This document shows, piece by piece, positions 1 through 7,310 of a stretch of DNA of 64,000 nucleotides. Each line of letters starts with the position of its first letter. The first letter of the stretch is position 1. The stretch spans positions 1,922,001-1,986,000 of the forward strand of contig NC_007426.1 in assembly GCF_000026045.1 (NCBI RefSeq), read 5' to 3'. The stretch comes from Natronomonas pharaonis DSM 2160. GTDB taxonomy: Archaea > Halobacteriota > Halobacteria > Halobacteriales > Haloarculaceae. The notes beneath the pieces are model-generated. The model searched no databases, was not told where the DNA came from, and was given only the letters and a program-made list of their open reading frames with translations. The translations under genes were made by a program, and so were the position numbers.

Positions 1-335
1 GCCATCGCCGCCGAATCCTGCTCGACAAGTGGCGCGTCGGCCTCGTGGACATAAACCGTACAGCCGCTTTCGGCCTGTATCTCGCCGGCCAGCCCCGCGT
101 GGTCGGAGTGGTGATGGGTGAGGAACACCCGCTCGATGTCGGCGACAGAGAGGCCCTGCCGGTCGAGGCCGTCCCGGAGCTGCTGTTCCGTTGTCGGCTC
201 GGCAACGCCCGTGTCGATGAGCGTTGTCGTCGCCTCCGGCTCGGTGCCGAGTACGTAGCTGCTGTTGTTGCCCTCGAAGGCGGTGTTACCGAGCGAGAGA
301 ACGCCCAGTTCGAACGGCAGCGCCGGGTCGGTCAT
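1..335 (-). CDS. MBL-fold metallo-hydrolase (N-terminal part, cut by window edge)
   Basis: The visible 111 residues form the start of a metallo-beta-lactamase-fold hydrolase of the glyoxalase II type. The zinc motif THHHSDHAG lies at about residues 72-80, with H73, H75, D77 and H78 as the expected metal ligands, preceded by the usual LIDTG strand near residue 38. The ATG overlaps the stop of the upstream MoaD-like gene by four bases (ATGA), so the two are probably co-translated. The C-terminal half, with the remaining zinc ligands and the substrate-specificity region, lies outside the window, so the substrate cannot be named. Confidence 0.85.
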   Translation of the reverse strand, partial: MTDPALPFELGVLSLGNTAFEGNNSSYVLGTEPEATTTLIDTGVAEPTTEQQLRDGLDRQGLSVADIERVFLTHHHSDHAGLAGEIQAESGCTVYVHEADAPLVEQDSAAM

Positions 336-625
336 CGGTTCCCCCCGCCGCCGGCGAGCCCCGGCGCAAGCATGAGCCGGTCACCGTCCGAAAGCTGCCG
401 GTCCCGTCGTGGCTCTCCGGTGACGGGGTCGCCGTTGACGGCCACCGCGACGTTCGACCGGATGCGGCCGTCGCTGCCGAAGACCAGCGGACCGAGCGAC
501 TCGTAGTCGTCGGCGAGCGCCTCAAGAACCGCTCCGAGCGTCTGGTCGTCGCCGAACTGCCTGGTGACAGACGACCCGTCGGCGGCATCCCGGAGCGTCC
601 CGTGGAACTCGACGGTCAGTTGCAT
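332..625 (-). CDS. Ubiquitin-like / MoaD-family small protein
   Basis: This 97-residue protein looks like MoaD/ThiS and the small archaeal ubiquitin-like modifiers. It has a beta-grasp pattern, an N-terminal MQLTVEFHGTLRD strand and a central VAVNGDPV segment. Such proteins carry sulfur for molybdopterin or thiolated tRNA, or are attached to other proteins through a C-terminal diglycine. Here the C terminus is LAGGGGNR, so two residues follow the glycines. I start at MQLTV because the nine residues before it (ATG at 652) do not look like family sequence. Its stop overlaps the MBL gene start by four bases, which implies an operon. Confidence 0.75.
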   Translation of the reverse strand: MQLTVEFHGTLRDAADGSSVTRQFGDDQTLGAVLEALADDYESLGPLVFGSDGRIRSNVAVAVNGDPVTGEPRRDRQLSDGDRLMLAPGLAGGGGNR

Positions 626-705
626 ACCCGTGGTGGTTGCTCCGGCGGCCAAAACGTTTCGCCTGCCGGCAGCCGGTCCGGGCAGATGGCTGTCGCCGTT
701 GCTGG

Positions 706-1317
706 CTATTCGACCCCCGCGCCGGTCGGAGCCGACCCTTCAAACCGGGGCTCGGAATCGAGTCCGAGTTCCGAAAGCGCCGCCTGCATGTGCTCGTCGT
801 CGACGTAGCCAGCGCCGGCCTCGACCCGCTTTTCGTGGGCCAAGGCGAGTACCTCGCCCCGCCGCTCCGGTGGGAAGTCGTACTTCTCGACGACCAACTC
901 GACGACGAGGCCGCTCGGGTCCTGTGTGTACAGCGAGTGGAATGCTCCGCGGTCGAACTCGTTGAATCCGTAGCCGGCGTCATCAAGCGCCGTCTTCGTT
1001 TCCTCGAAGGAGTCGGGAGCGATACTGAACGCCAAGTGGTGGACGTTGCCGGCCCCGCGGTACGGCCGTGGTGAACGGCCCTCGCCGACGAAGAACGTGA
1101 GAATCCGGCCGTCACCCGTGTCGAAAAACAGGTGGGTAAGCTCCGGCGCATCGAGGTTCGGCTGTTCGAGCACCAGCGGCATTCCGAGCAGGTCTCGATA
1201 GAAGGCGATTGTGCTCGCCGCGTCGCCGCCCATAACCGTCATGTGGTCCGTGCCGATGGTGTGAACCGGGCTTTCGGGCGGCGCAGCCGTAACGTCGTGC
1301 TCTGGGGTGTGTTCCAT
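706..1317 (-). CDS. VOC-family protein (glyoxalase/bleomycin-resistance/dioxygenase fold)
   Basis: The 203-residue protein shows one clear vicinal-oxygen-chelate unit. It begins at about residue 20 with TDHMTVMGGD, continues with a YRDLLGMPLV helix, and has GNVHHLAFSI near residue 90 and a closing DPSGLVVELV strand near 135. The histidines and the glutamate at those places are the usual metal ligands. Family members are glyoxalases, ring-cleaving dioxygenases or resistance proteins, and the sequence does not settle which. A hydrophilic tail of about 55 residues follows the domain. The gene stands alone, without an obvious operon partner. Confidence 0.8.
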   Translation of the reverse strand: MEHTPEHDVTAAPPESPVHTIGTDHMTVMGGDAASTIAFYRDLLGMPLVLEQPNLDAPELTHLFFDTGDGRILTFFVGEGRSPRPYRGAGNVHHLAFSIAPDSFEETKTALDDAGYGFNEFDRGAFHSLYTQDPSGLVVELVVEKYDFPPERRGEVLALAHEKRVEAGAGYVDDEHMQAALSELGLDSEPRFEGSAPTGAGVE

Positions 1318-1397
1318 ACCGGCTATAGAATCCGCTGGCGGAAATACCCCAGTCGTCGCCGGTGTTACCCGGTGACAGAAGGGTTACCGCGTCGACG

Positions 1398-1529
1398 TCA
1401 CGGAGCAGTGGCGGTGAAACTGTACCAGACGAGAGCGGCCGACAGCATGACGACAAGCAGCCACGCGATGCCGACGAGTACCCACTTGCTCGTGAGACCG
1501 TTCCGGCGGGCGCGCGGTGTTGCTGCCAT
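1398..1529 (-). CDS. Small single-pass membrane protein
   Basis: This is a 43-residue protein with an arginine-rich N terminus (MAATPRARRNG) and one strong transmembrane segment of about 22 hydrophobic residues ending close to the C terminus. I chose the ATG at 1529 because the reading frame extending upstream to 1589 adds residues that overlap the previous gene and look non-coding. It lies 56 bases downstream of the uracil-DNA glycosylase homologue on the same strand and may be cotranscribed. I do not recognise a function. Confidence 0.5.
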   Translation of the reverse strand: MAATPRARRNGLTSKWVLVGIAWLLVVMLSAALVWYSFTATAP

Positions 1530-1585
1530 GGGAACCACCTCAGCGGAGATACGAGCGGAGAAATAAAAACTCCAGTGTCGGCCGC

Positions 1586-2173
1586 TCACCCAACAGTCGT
1601 TGCGACGCCTTTCGTCTGCCTGTAGTCGCTGTTCAGCAGCGCTGTCAACCGCTCGACGAGCGCGGCTTCCTCGGCGTCAGTCCACGTTGCCGGGTCGGCG
1701 ACGGGGACGACCAGAAACCCTCGGCCGCGAATTTCCTCGGCGTGTAGCTTGGCGGCGTCAGCCGGAAGCTTGCGGGCCTGTGTCGTGTACGCTTCGAGGA
1801 CGTACTCCAGCGGGTCGTCGCCGACAGGGAGTAAAATATGTGCGTTCAGCGCCCGGAGCTCGGCGTCAGCATACCGTTCAAGCTCCGCCGCCGGGCCGGG
1901 AGAAAGGCAGAGATACGAGAGATAGCAGTTGGTCAGTGTCGGTGCGTCGCTGTAGGCGGCGGCGGCGAAACCAGTCGCATGGAGGACGCGCTGAAGCCGG
2001 ACGCCGGCCAGCGAGCCGGTAAACGGGACGCCGGTCTCCCGGCCGCCGTGCCTTTCGGCATCGGCTCCGAGGACGTGGAAGTCGGCGTTTGCGTCGCCGT
2101 AACCGTAGACAGCCGGCTCGTCGGGGGCCGACATCCCGAAGGGATTCGAGACACGGTCGGTAACTCGCTCCAC
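1586..2173 (-). CDS. Uracil-DNA glycosylase superfamily protein
   Basis: The 195-residue product resembles the uracil-DNA glycosylase superfamily. The segment VYGYGDANADFHVLGADAER at about residues 22-41 resembles the family's first active-site motif, and GVPFTGSLAGVRLQ near 48-61 matches the conserved loop that follows. Such enzymes remove uracil or other deaminated bases from DNA. No iron-sulfur cysteine set of the kind found in type IV enzymes is apparent, so this may be a divergent or inactive member. The start is a GTG whose position fits a leaderless transcript: the TATA element at 2195-2203 lies 26 bases upstream. Confidence 0.65.
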   Translation of the reverse strand: MERVTDRVSNPFGMSAPDEPAVYGYGDANADFHVLGADAERHGGRETGVPFTGSLAGVRLQRVLHATGFAAAAYSDAPTLTNCYLSYLCLSPGPAAELERYADAELRALNAHILLPVGDDPLEYVLEAYTTQARKLPADAAKLHAEEIRGRGFLVVPVADPATWTDAEEAALVERLTALLNSDYRQTKGVATTVG

Positions 2174-2194
2174 ACCGGTCGGTAGCGAGCGGTA

Positions 2195-2203
2195 GTATAA
2201 AAG
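2195..2203 (-). promoter_or_regulatory. TATA box for the UDG-family gene
   Basis: Read on the minus strand the element is CTTTTATAC, centred 26 bases before the GTG start at 2173. That is the standard archaeal TATA-to-start distance and implies a leaderless mRNA. Confidence 0.6.
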
Positions 2204-2254
2204 TCAAAAGGTGTGGGGCGTTCGGCCCCCGTCGATGAGTGGTACGAAGAGCGA

Positions 2255-2752
2255 TTACTCGACGATGACAGCGCCGTACATGCCCTGCGCACGGTGGGGC
2301 GTACAGACGTAGAGCGCAACGCCTTCCTCGTCGAAGGTTACCTCGAACGTGTGGCCTTCCTCGTCGACGCGGTCGCTCTCGAACTCGAAGTCGCTGCCGG
2401 GTTCGTCAACGACGTTGTGTGCGCCACCCTCGCCGGTCCACTCGAAGACGACGGTCGTGCCGGCATCGACGCGAACCGCGGCGGGGTCGAACGCGAAGCC
2501 GTTGTTACCGGCACCGGTCGCGACGACGACCTCGTCCTGACCCGTCTCATCGGTGATGTCGCCATCATACATGAGGGCGTCGTTGTCGGTCAGGAACTGG
2601 TCGGCACGGCCTTCCGGCGTGTCGGGTTCGCCGTTGCCGTTACCGTTACCGTTGCCGTTGCCATTGCCGTTGCCGTTACAGCCTGCGAGCGTTGCCGCCG
2701 CGACCGTTGCACCGGTCCCGAGTACGAAGCGGCGTCGACTGATGTCTTTCAT
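2255..2752 (-). CDS. hcp: Halocyanin (blue copper lipoprotein)
   Basis: This membrane-anchored type I copper protein is thought to carry electrons in the respiratory chain. The 165 residues begin with a Tat-type signal (SRRRFVLG) and a lipobox LAGC, with C25 as the lipidated cysteine. Then comes a spacer of eight Asn-Gly repeats (residues 26-41) and the cupredoxin domain. H112, C150, H153 and M158 are the copper ligands (motifs GGAHNVV and YVCTPHRAQGM). From memory the protein closely matches the N. pharaonis halocyanin. I use the ATG at 2752, which starts exactly at the signal; the frame runs 21 codons further upstream without support. Confidence 0.95.
   Translation of the reverse strand: MKDISRRRFVLGTGATVAAATLAGCNGNGNGNGNGNGNGNGEPDTPEGRADQFLTDNDALMYDGDITDETGQDEVVVATGAGNNGFAFDPAAVRVDAGTTVVFEWTGEGGAHNVVDEPGSDFEFESDRVDEEGHTFEVTFDEEGVALYVCTPHRAQGMYGAVIVE
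2630..2677 (-). repeat. hcp: In-frame (Asn-Gly)8 hexanucleotide repeat
   Basis: Eight Asn-Gly dipeptides are encoded in a row between the lipidated cysteine and the copper domain. The DNA is a slightly degenerate hexanucleotide repeat (gccgtt with gccatt and accgtt variants on the plus strand). It acts as a flexible tether, and its copy number could change by slippage. Confidence 0.85.
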
Positions 2753-2780
2753 GTGCAATATTACTGTATGTGCCGAGGAA

Positions 2781-2790
2781 ACATAAAATT
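2781..2790 (-). promoter_or_regulatory. TATA box for halocyanin
   Basis: The minus-strand sequence AATTTTATGT is centred about 34 bases upstream of the halocyanin ATG, which would leave a leader of about 8 bases. Confidence 0.5.
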
Positions 2791-2899
2791 CCTTTGAGCC
2801 GTGCCAACGGCTCACGCTCCATTTTCCGGGATAAACCCGAAGAGCAAAGTCGGCGGAGATTTTTGGTTCAGTGGGTCATACGTTCGGACGAGCGATTCG

Positions 2900-4435
2900 A
2901 TGACTGTTCTCGTCCTCGGCGACTGTTTGACCGAATTCGGTCCGCTTGCGTCGGATGCCCGGAGCACCGACGAGCGCGTGCTGTGTATCGAAGCCCGCGC
3001 CTTCGCCCGTCGCAAGCCGTACCACCCACACAAACTGACGCTCGTCTTCAGCGCGATGCGGCACTTTCGCGACCGGCTGCGGGAGGCGGGATACACCGTT
3101 GACTACCGGCGGGTCGAAACGTTCGCCGAGGGTCTCGACGCCCATTTTGCGGCACATCCGGAGGACCACATCGTCACGGTCCGGCGGACGGCCCACGGGG
3201 CGACCGACCGGCTACAGCGGCTCGTTGCGAACCGTGGTGGGACTGTCGAGTTCGTCGCTGACCCGCGGTTCCACTGCTCGCGGGAGGAGTTCGACGCGTG
3301 GGCCGACGGCGACCCGCCGTATCGACACGAGTCGTTTTACCGCCACATGCGCCGCGAAACCGGCTATCTGATGGACGGCGACGAGCCCGTCGGCGGCGAG
3401 TGGAACTTCGACGATGAAAACCGCGAGTTCCCTGGCCCGGAGTACGTACCCCCGGAACCGCCACAGTTCGAGCCCGACGAGACGACCCGCGAGGTCCGCG
3501 AGTGGGTCGACGCGACCTTCGGCGAAGACGGCTACGACGACGCGCCGTACGGCGGCGCATGGGCCGACCCGGAGCCGTTCAGTTGGCCAGTGACACGCGA
3601 GGGGGCGCTTCAAGCACTGGAGGCGTTCATCGAGGAGCGCCTCCCGACGTTCGGCCCGTACCAAGATGCCATGCTCGGCGATGAGTGGGCTATGAACCAC
3701 GCGCTGCTGTCATCGAGTCTCAATCTCGGGTTACTGTCCCCGAGTGAGGTCATCGAGGCGGCGCTTGCGGCCTTCGAGGAGGGGTCGGTGTCGATAGCGA
3801 GCGTCGAGGGGTTCCTCCGACAGGTGCTCGGCTGGCGGGAGTTCGTGCGACACGCCTACCGACGGACGCCGGGAATGGCGGCGGCAAACCAACTCGGCGC
3901 GGCGGAGCCGCTCCCGGAGTTCTTCTGGACCGGCGACACCGACATGGCCTGTGTTGCCGACGCTGTTGATGGTGTCCGAACGCGCGGCTACGCCCACCAC
4001 ATCGAGCGGCTGATGGTGCTTTCGAACTTCGCGACGCTGTACGGCGTCGAGCCGTCGCGGCTCAACGAGTGGTTCCACGCCGCCTTCGTCGACGCCTACC
4101 ACTGGGTAACGACGCCGAACGTCGTCGGGATGGGGACGTTCGGCACCGACACGCTCTCGACGAAGCCCTACGTCGCTTCGGCAAACTACATCGACCGGAT
4201 GAGCGACCACTGCTCGGGCTGTCCCTACTACAAGACGAAGACGACCGGCGACGGCGCGTGTCCGTTCAACGCACTCTACTGGGACTTTCTGGGCCGCAAC
4301 GAGTCACAGCTTCGGTCGAACCATCGGATGGGGCTGGTCTACTCCCATTACGACGACAAAAGCGACGGCGAGCGGGAAGCCATCGCCGACCGGGCTGAAA
4401 CGTTGCGACAGCGGGCGCGAAACGGGACGCTGTGA
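2900..4435 (+). CDS. Cryptochrome/photolyase-related protein, iron-sulfur (6-4) photolyase type
   Basis: The 511-residue protein belongs to the bacterial/archaeal FeS photolyase group (PhrB type), which repairs (6-4) photoproducts using FAD and light. The start MTVLVLGDCLTE matches the Rossmann-like antenna domain. The C-terminal region has the FAD-binding helical core (VEGFLRQVLGWREFVRHAYR) and the cluster motif DHCSGCPYYKTKTT...GACPFNALYWDF near residues 435-465, whose cysteines are expected to hold a 4Fe-4S cluster. The reading frame continues 33 codons upstream to 2801 but overlaps the halocyanin promoter, so I start at 2900. A second, unrelated photolyase lies at 51072-52460. Confidence 0.88.
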   Translation: MTVLVLGDCLTEFGPLASDARSTDERVLCIEARAFARRKPYHPHKLTLVFSAMRHFRDRLREAGYTVDYRRVETFAEGLDAHFAAHPEDHIVTVRRTAHGATDRLQRLVANRGGTVEFVADPRFHCSREEFDAWADGDPPYRHESFYRHMRRETGYLMDGDEPVGGEWNFDDENREFPGPEYVPPEPPQFEPDETTREVREWVDATFGEDGYDDAPYGGAWADPEPFSWPVTREGALQALEAFIEERLPTFGPYQDAMLGDEWAMNHALLSSSLNLGLLSPSEVIEAALAAFEEGSVSIASVEGFLRQVLGWREFVRHAYRRTPGMAAANQLGAAEPLPEFFWTGDTDMACVADAVDGVRTRGYAHHIERLMVLSNFATLYGVEPSRLNEWFHAAFVDAYHWVTTPNVVGMGTFGTDTLSTKPYVASANYIDRMSDHCSGCPYYKTKTTGDGACPFNALYWDFLGRNESQLRSNHRMGLVYSHYDDKSDGEREAIADRAETLRQRARNGTL

Positions 4436-4488
4436 ATCGCGCTGTGCTCAACCCCGCCGGTTAACTCGCTTGCGCTCCAGCCCCGCGT

Positions 4489-5991
4489 ATGGAACTGACC
4501 GTCGAGCCGATAGACATCGGTACAGAGCGGCCGGTCGTGTTGCTTAATTGCGCCGATGCGGAAACGCTCGGCGTCCACTCTCTGGACCGCGTCGAAATCG
4601 ACTGGGACGGAACAACCGAGGTTGGTATCGTGAAGGTGACTGACGAACTGGTCGCGGCGGGACGAATCGGAGCGAGCCATGGGTTTCCGGAGATAACCGA
4701 CGGGACCGTCGTCGCGGTTACCCCAGCCGGACAGCCCGAGTCGGTCGAGAGCATCCGCCGGAAGCTCGATGGCCGCGAGCTTGACAGCGACGAGCTCGGC
4801 GCTATCGTCGCAGATATCGAGGCCGACCGCCTCTCGGATTTGGAGCTGTCCGCGTACGTCTGTGCCAGCCACGCAAACGGGCTCTCGCTTGAGGAGACAA
4901 AGCAGCTCACAGAGCGGATGGCCGAGGTCGGCAAGCAGTTGTCGTGGGAGCAGCCGGTCGTCGCCGACAAACACTCCATCGGAGGCGTCGCCGGCAACCG
5001 GGTCACGCCTGTCGTCGTCGCTATCGTCGCCGCAGCCGGATTGACGATTCCGAAGACGTCCTCACGAGCGGTCACTTCGCCGGCCGGAACCGCCGATACG
5101 ATGGAGGTCTTCTGTCCAGTGGAGTTCTCTCGGGAGGAAATCCGTGATATCGTTACCGAAACGGGGGGCTGTCTCGTGTGGGGCGGGGCTGTCGACCTCT
5201 CACCGGTCGATGACAAGGTTATCCGCGCCCAGCGGCCGCTGTCGCTGGACCCGCCGGGGCAGGTCATCGCGTCGGTACTCTCGAAAAAGCAGTCGGCCGG
5301 CTCCTCGCACATCGTCGTCGACATCCCGTACGGAGCCGGGGCGAAAGTCACGAGCCTCAGTGAGGCGCGCGACCTCGCCGACGATTTCCGACGTGTCGGC
5401 GACCACCTCGGGCTGACAATCGAATGTGCGCTCACCCGCGGCTCCGACCCCATCGGACACGGCATCGGCCCGGTGTTGGAGGCCCGCGACGTGCTCGCCG
5501 TTCTCGAAGGCGAAGGGCCGGAGCCACTGCGCATCAAGAGCCTCCGGCTGGCGGACATCATCTTCGATATGGCCCGCGAGGCGGGTATGCCGGTCGACGA
5601 CCGGTCGGCCGCCGACATCCTCGATTCGGGGGCGGCACTGTCGAAGTTCCGCGATATCGTCGCTGTGCAGGGTGGAGACCCGGACGTATCAAGAGACGAC
5701 CTCCAGCCGGGCGATAGAACAGAGACGGTCACAGCCGACACTGACGGCCTCGTAGTCGATGTCGACAATCAGGCCGTGAGTCAGCTTGCGCGGCGGGCCG
5801 GTGCGCCGAACGACCACGGGGCCGGCGTCGTCATCCACCGTCGAACTGGCGACAAAGCCGTTGCGGGAGACGTACTCTACACCATACACGCAGAAAGCAG
5901 CGACCGGCTTGAAGCCGCTCGTGAATACGCCGCAGGGGACGAAATCGTCCGCGTCGGCGGCCGCGACGAGGCACTCGTAGAGCGACGCTAA
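4489..5991 (+). CDS. deoA: AMP phosphorylase
   Basis: This 500-residue enzyme phosphorolyses AMP to adenine and ribose 1,5-bisphosphate. In archaea it feeds ribose-1,5-bisphosphate isomerase and type III RuBisCO. The archaeal N-terminal extension of about 80 residues precedes a thymidine-phosphorylase-like core. KHSIGGVAGNR at 161-171 is the phosphate-binding motif, TSPAGTADTMEVF follows near 200, and the SKKQSAGSSHIVVDIPYG segment lies near 265. A TATA-like element GGTTAACTC about 26 bases upstream suggests a leaderless message. No RuBisCO or isomerase gene is in this window. Confidence 0.95.
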   Translation: MELTVEPIDIGTERPVVLLNCADAETLGVHSLDRVEIDWDGTTEVGIVKVTDELVAAGRIGASHGFPEITDGTVVAVTPAGQPESVESIRRKLDGRELDSDELGAIVADIEADRLSDLELSAYVCASHANGLSLEETKQLTERMAEVGKQLSWEQPVVADKHSIGGVAGNRVTPVVVAIVAAAGLTIPKTSSRAVTSPAGTADTMEVFCPVEFSREEIRDIVTETGGCLVWGGAVDLSPVDDKVIRAQRPLSLDPPGQVIASVLSKKQSAGSSHIVVDIPYGAGAKVTSLSEARDLADDFRRVGDHLGLTIECALTRGSDPIGHGIGPVLEARDVLAVLEGEGPEPLRIKSLRLADIIFDMAREAGMPVDDRSAADILDSGAALSKFRDIVAVQGGDPDVSRDDLQPGDRTETVTADTDGLVVDVDNQAVSQLARRAGAPNDHGAGVVIHRRTGDKAVAGDVLYTIHAESSDRLEAAREYAAGDEIVRVGGRDEALVERR

Positions 5992-6032
5992 CGCCCAGAA
6001 GCTTTTCCTGCCGGCCGTCCAAGGCTACGGCG

Positions 6033-7310
6033 ATGAGTCTCGACGACGCTGCCGAGGACCTTGCCTCCAGCCTCGGTGTTGATAAAGCGGAGGTCAAAGA
6101 AGACCTAGAAAAGCTCGTCTCCTACTCGGTGCCGATGGACGAGGCCAAACAGAGCCTCAGGCGCAAGTACGGTGACGAAGGCTCGACCGGCGGCGGGGCC
6201 GACGACGCCCCGACGACCGACATCGAAGAAATAACGACCGACGACGACCGGGTGACTGTGACCGCCCGCGTGCTCACTGTCGGCAAGCGGTCGATTCGCT
6301 ACGACGGCGACGACCAGACGATTTTCGAGGGCGAACTCGCCGACGGAACCGGTCGCATCTCCTACACCGCATGGACTGATTTCTCGCTGACACCGGGCGA
6401 TACCGTCACCGTCGGCAACGCCGGCGTCCGAGAGTGGGACGGCAACCCTGAGTTGAATCTCGGGCAATCGACGACCGTAACGCTCGAAGAGGAGCCGCTT
6501 TCCGTCCCTTACGATGTCGGCGGTCAGCGCAACCTCATCGACCTCGAACCCGGCGACCGCGGCCGAACGGTCGAGGTACGCGTTCTGGAGGTCGAGCAGA
6601 AGACCATCGACGGCCGGGACGGCGAAACGGAGATTCTCGACGGCGTTTTCGGCGACGAGACATCGCGACTGCCGTTTACTGACTGGGACCCCCACGACGC
6701 AATCGAAGCCGGCACATCGGTCAGGCTCGAAGACGTATACGTCGACGAGTTCCGCGGTGTCCCGTCGGTCAACGTCACTGCGTTCACGACCGTCGAGGCA
6801 ATCCCGGAGGTCGCAGTCAGCGACGAAGCAACGGCGATGTCCGTCCAAGAGGCCGTCGACGCTGGCGGCGTCTACGATGTCGAACTCACGGGCAACATCA
6901 TCGAGGTCCGTGATGGTTCTGGCCTCATTCAGCGATGCCCGGAGTGTGGCCGCGTTGTCCAAAACGACCAGTGCCGCAGCCACGGAAAAGTCGACCCCGA
7001 AGACGACCTGCGGGTCAAGGCCATCCTCGACGACGGCACCGACTCAGTGACGGTCATCCTCGGCCGAGAACTGACCGAGGAGGTCTACGGAGGCACTCTC
7101 ACGGACGCGCTGGAAGCAGCCCGCGACGAGATGGACCGTGGCGTCGTCGCCGACGACATCGCCGAGACGCTTGCGGGCCGCGAGTACCGCGTCCGGGGGT
7201 CGCTGTCGGTCGACGAGTACGGCGCGAACCTCGATGCAACCGACTTCGAGGAAAGCGGCGGTGACCCGGCGAGCCGTGCCGAACGCTTCCTCGCGGAGGT
7301 GGGCCGATGA
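6033..7310 (+). CDS. rpa1: Replication protein A (single-stranded DNA-binding protein), RPA1-like
   Basis: This 425-residue protein is a single-stranded DNA-binding replication protein with several OB folds. They show as repeated stretches of the type VTVTARVLTVGKRSI and RTVEVRVLEVEQKTI, at about residues 65-165 and 170-260. A further OB fold follows and contains a zinc finger with C302, C305, C314 and H317. The C-terminal part is the haloarchaeal RPA tail. The stop overlaps the next gene by four bases (ATGA). Gene order rpa, RPA-associated protein, phosphoesterase matches the operon known in Haloferax, which supports the assignment. Confidence 0.93.
   Translation: MSLDDAAEDLASSLGVDKAEVKEDLEKLVSYSVPMDEAKQSLRRKYGDEGSTGGGADDAPTTDIEEITTDDDRVTVTARVLTVGKRSIRYDGDDQTIFEGELADGTGRISYTAWTDFSLTPGDTVTVGNAGVREWDGNPELNLGQSTTVTLEEEPLSVPYDVGGQRNLIDLEPGDRGRTVEVRVLEVEQKTIDGRDGETEILDGVFGDETSRLPFTDWDPHDAIEAGTSVRLEDVYVDEFRGVPSVNVTAFTTVEAIPEVAVSDEATAMSVQEAVDAGGVYDVELTGNIIEVRDGSGLIQRCPECGRVVQNDQCRSHGKVDPEDDLRVKAILDDGTDSVTVILGRELTEEVYGGTLTDALEAARDEMDRGVVADDIAETLAGREYRVRGSLSVDEYGANLDATDFEESGGDPASRAERFLAEVGR

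Noticed and set aside
4461-5768. A 435-codon Ser/Thr/Arg-rich frame on the minus strand
   Set aside because: It is the shadow of AMP phosphorylase. The amino-acid make-up is not that of an acidic haloarchaeal protein.
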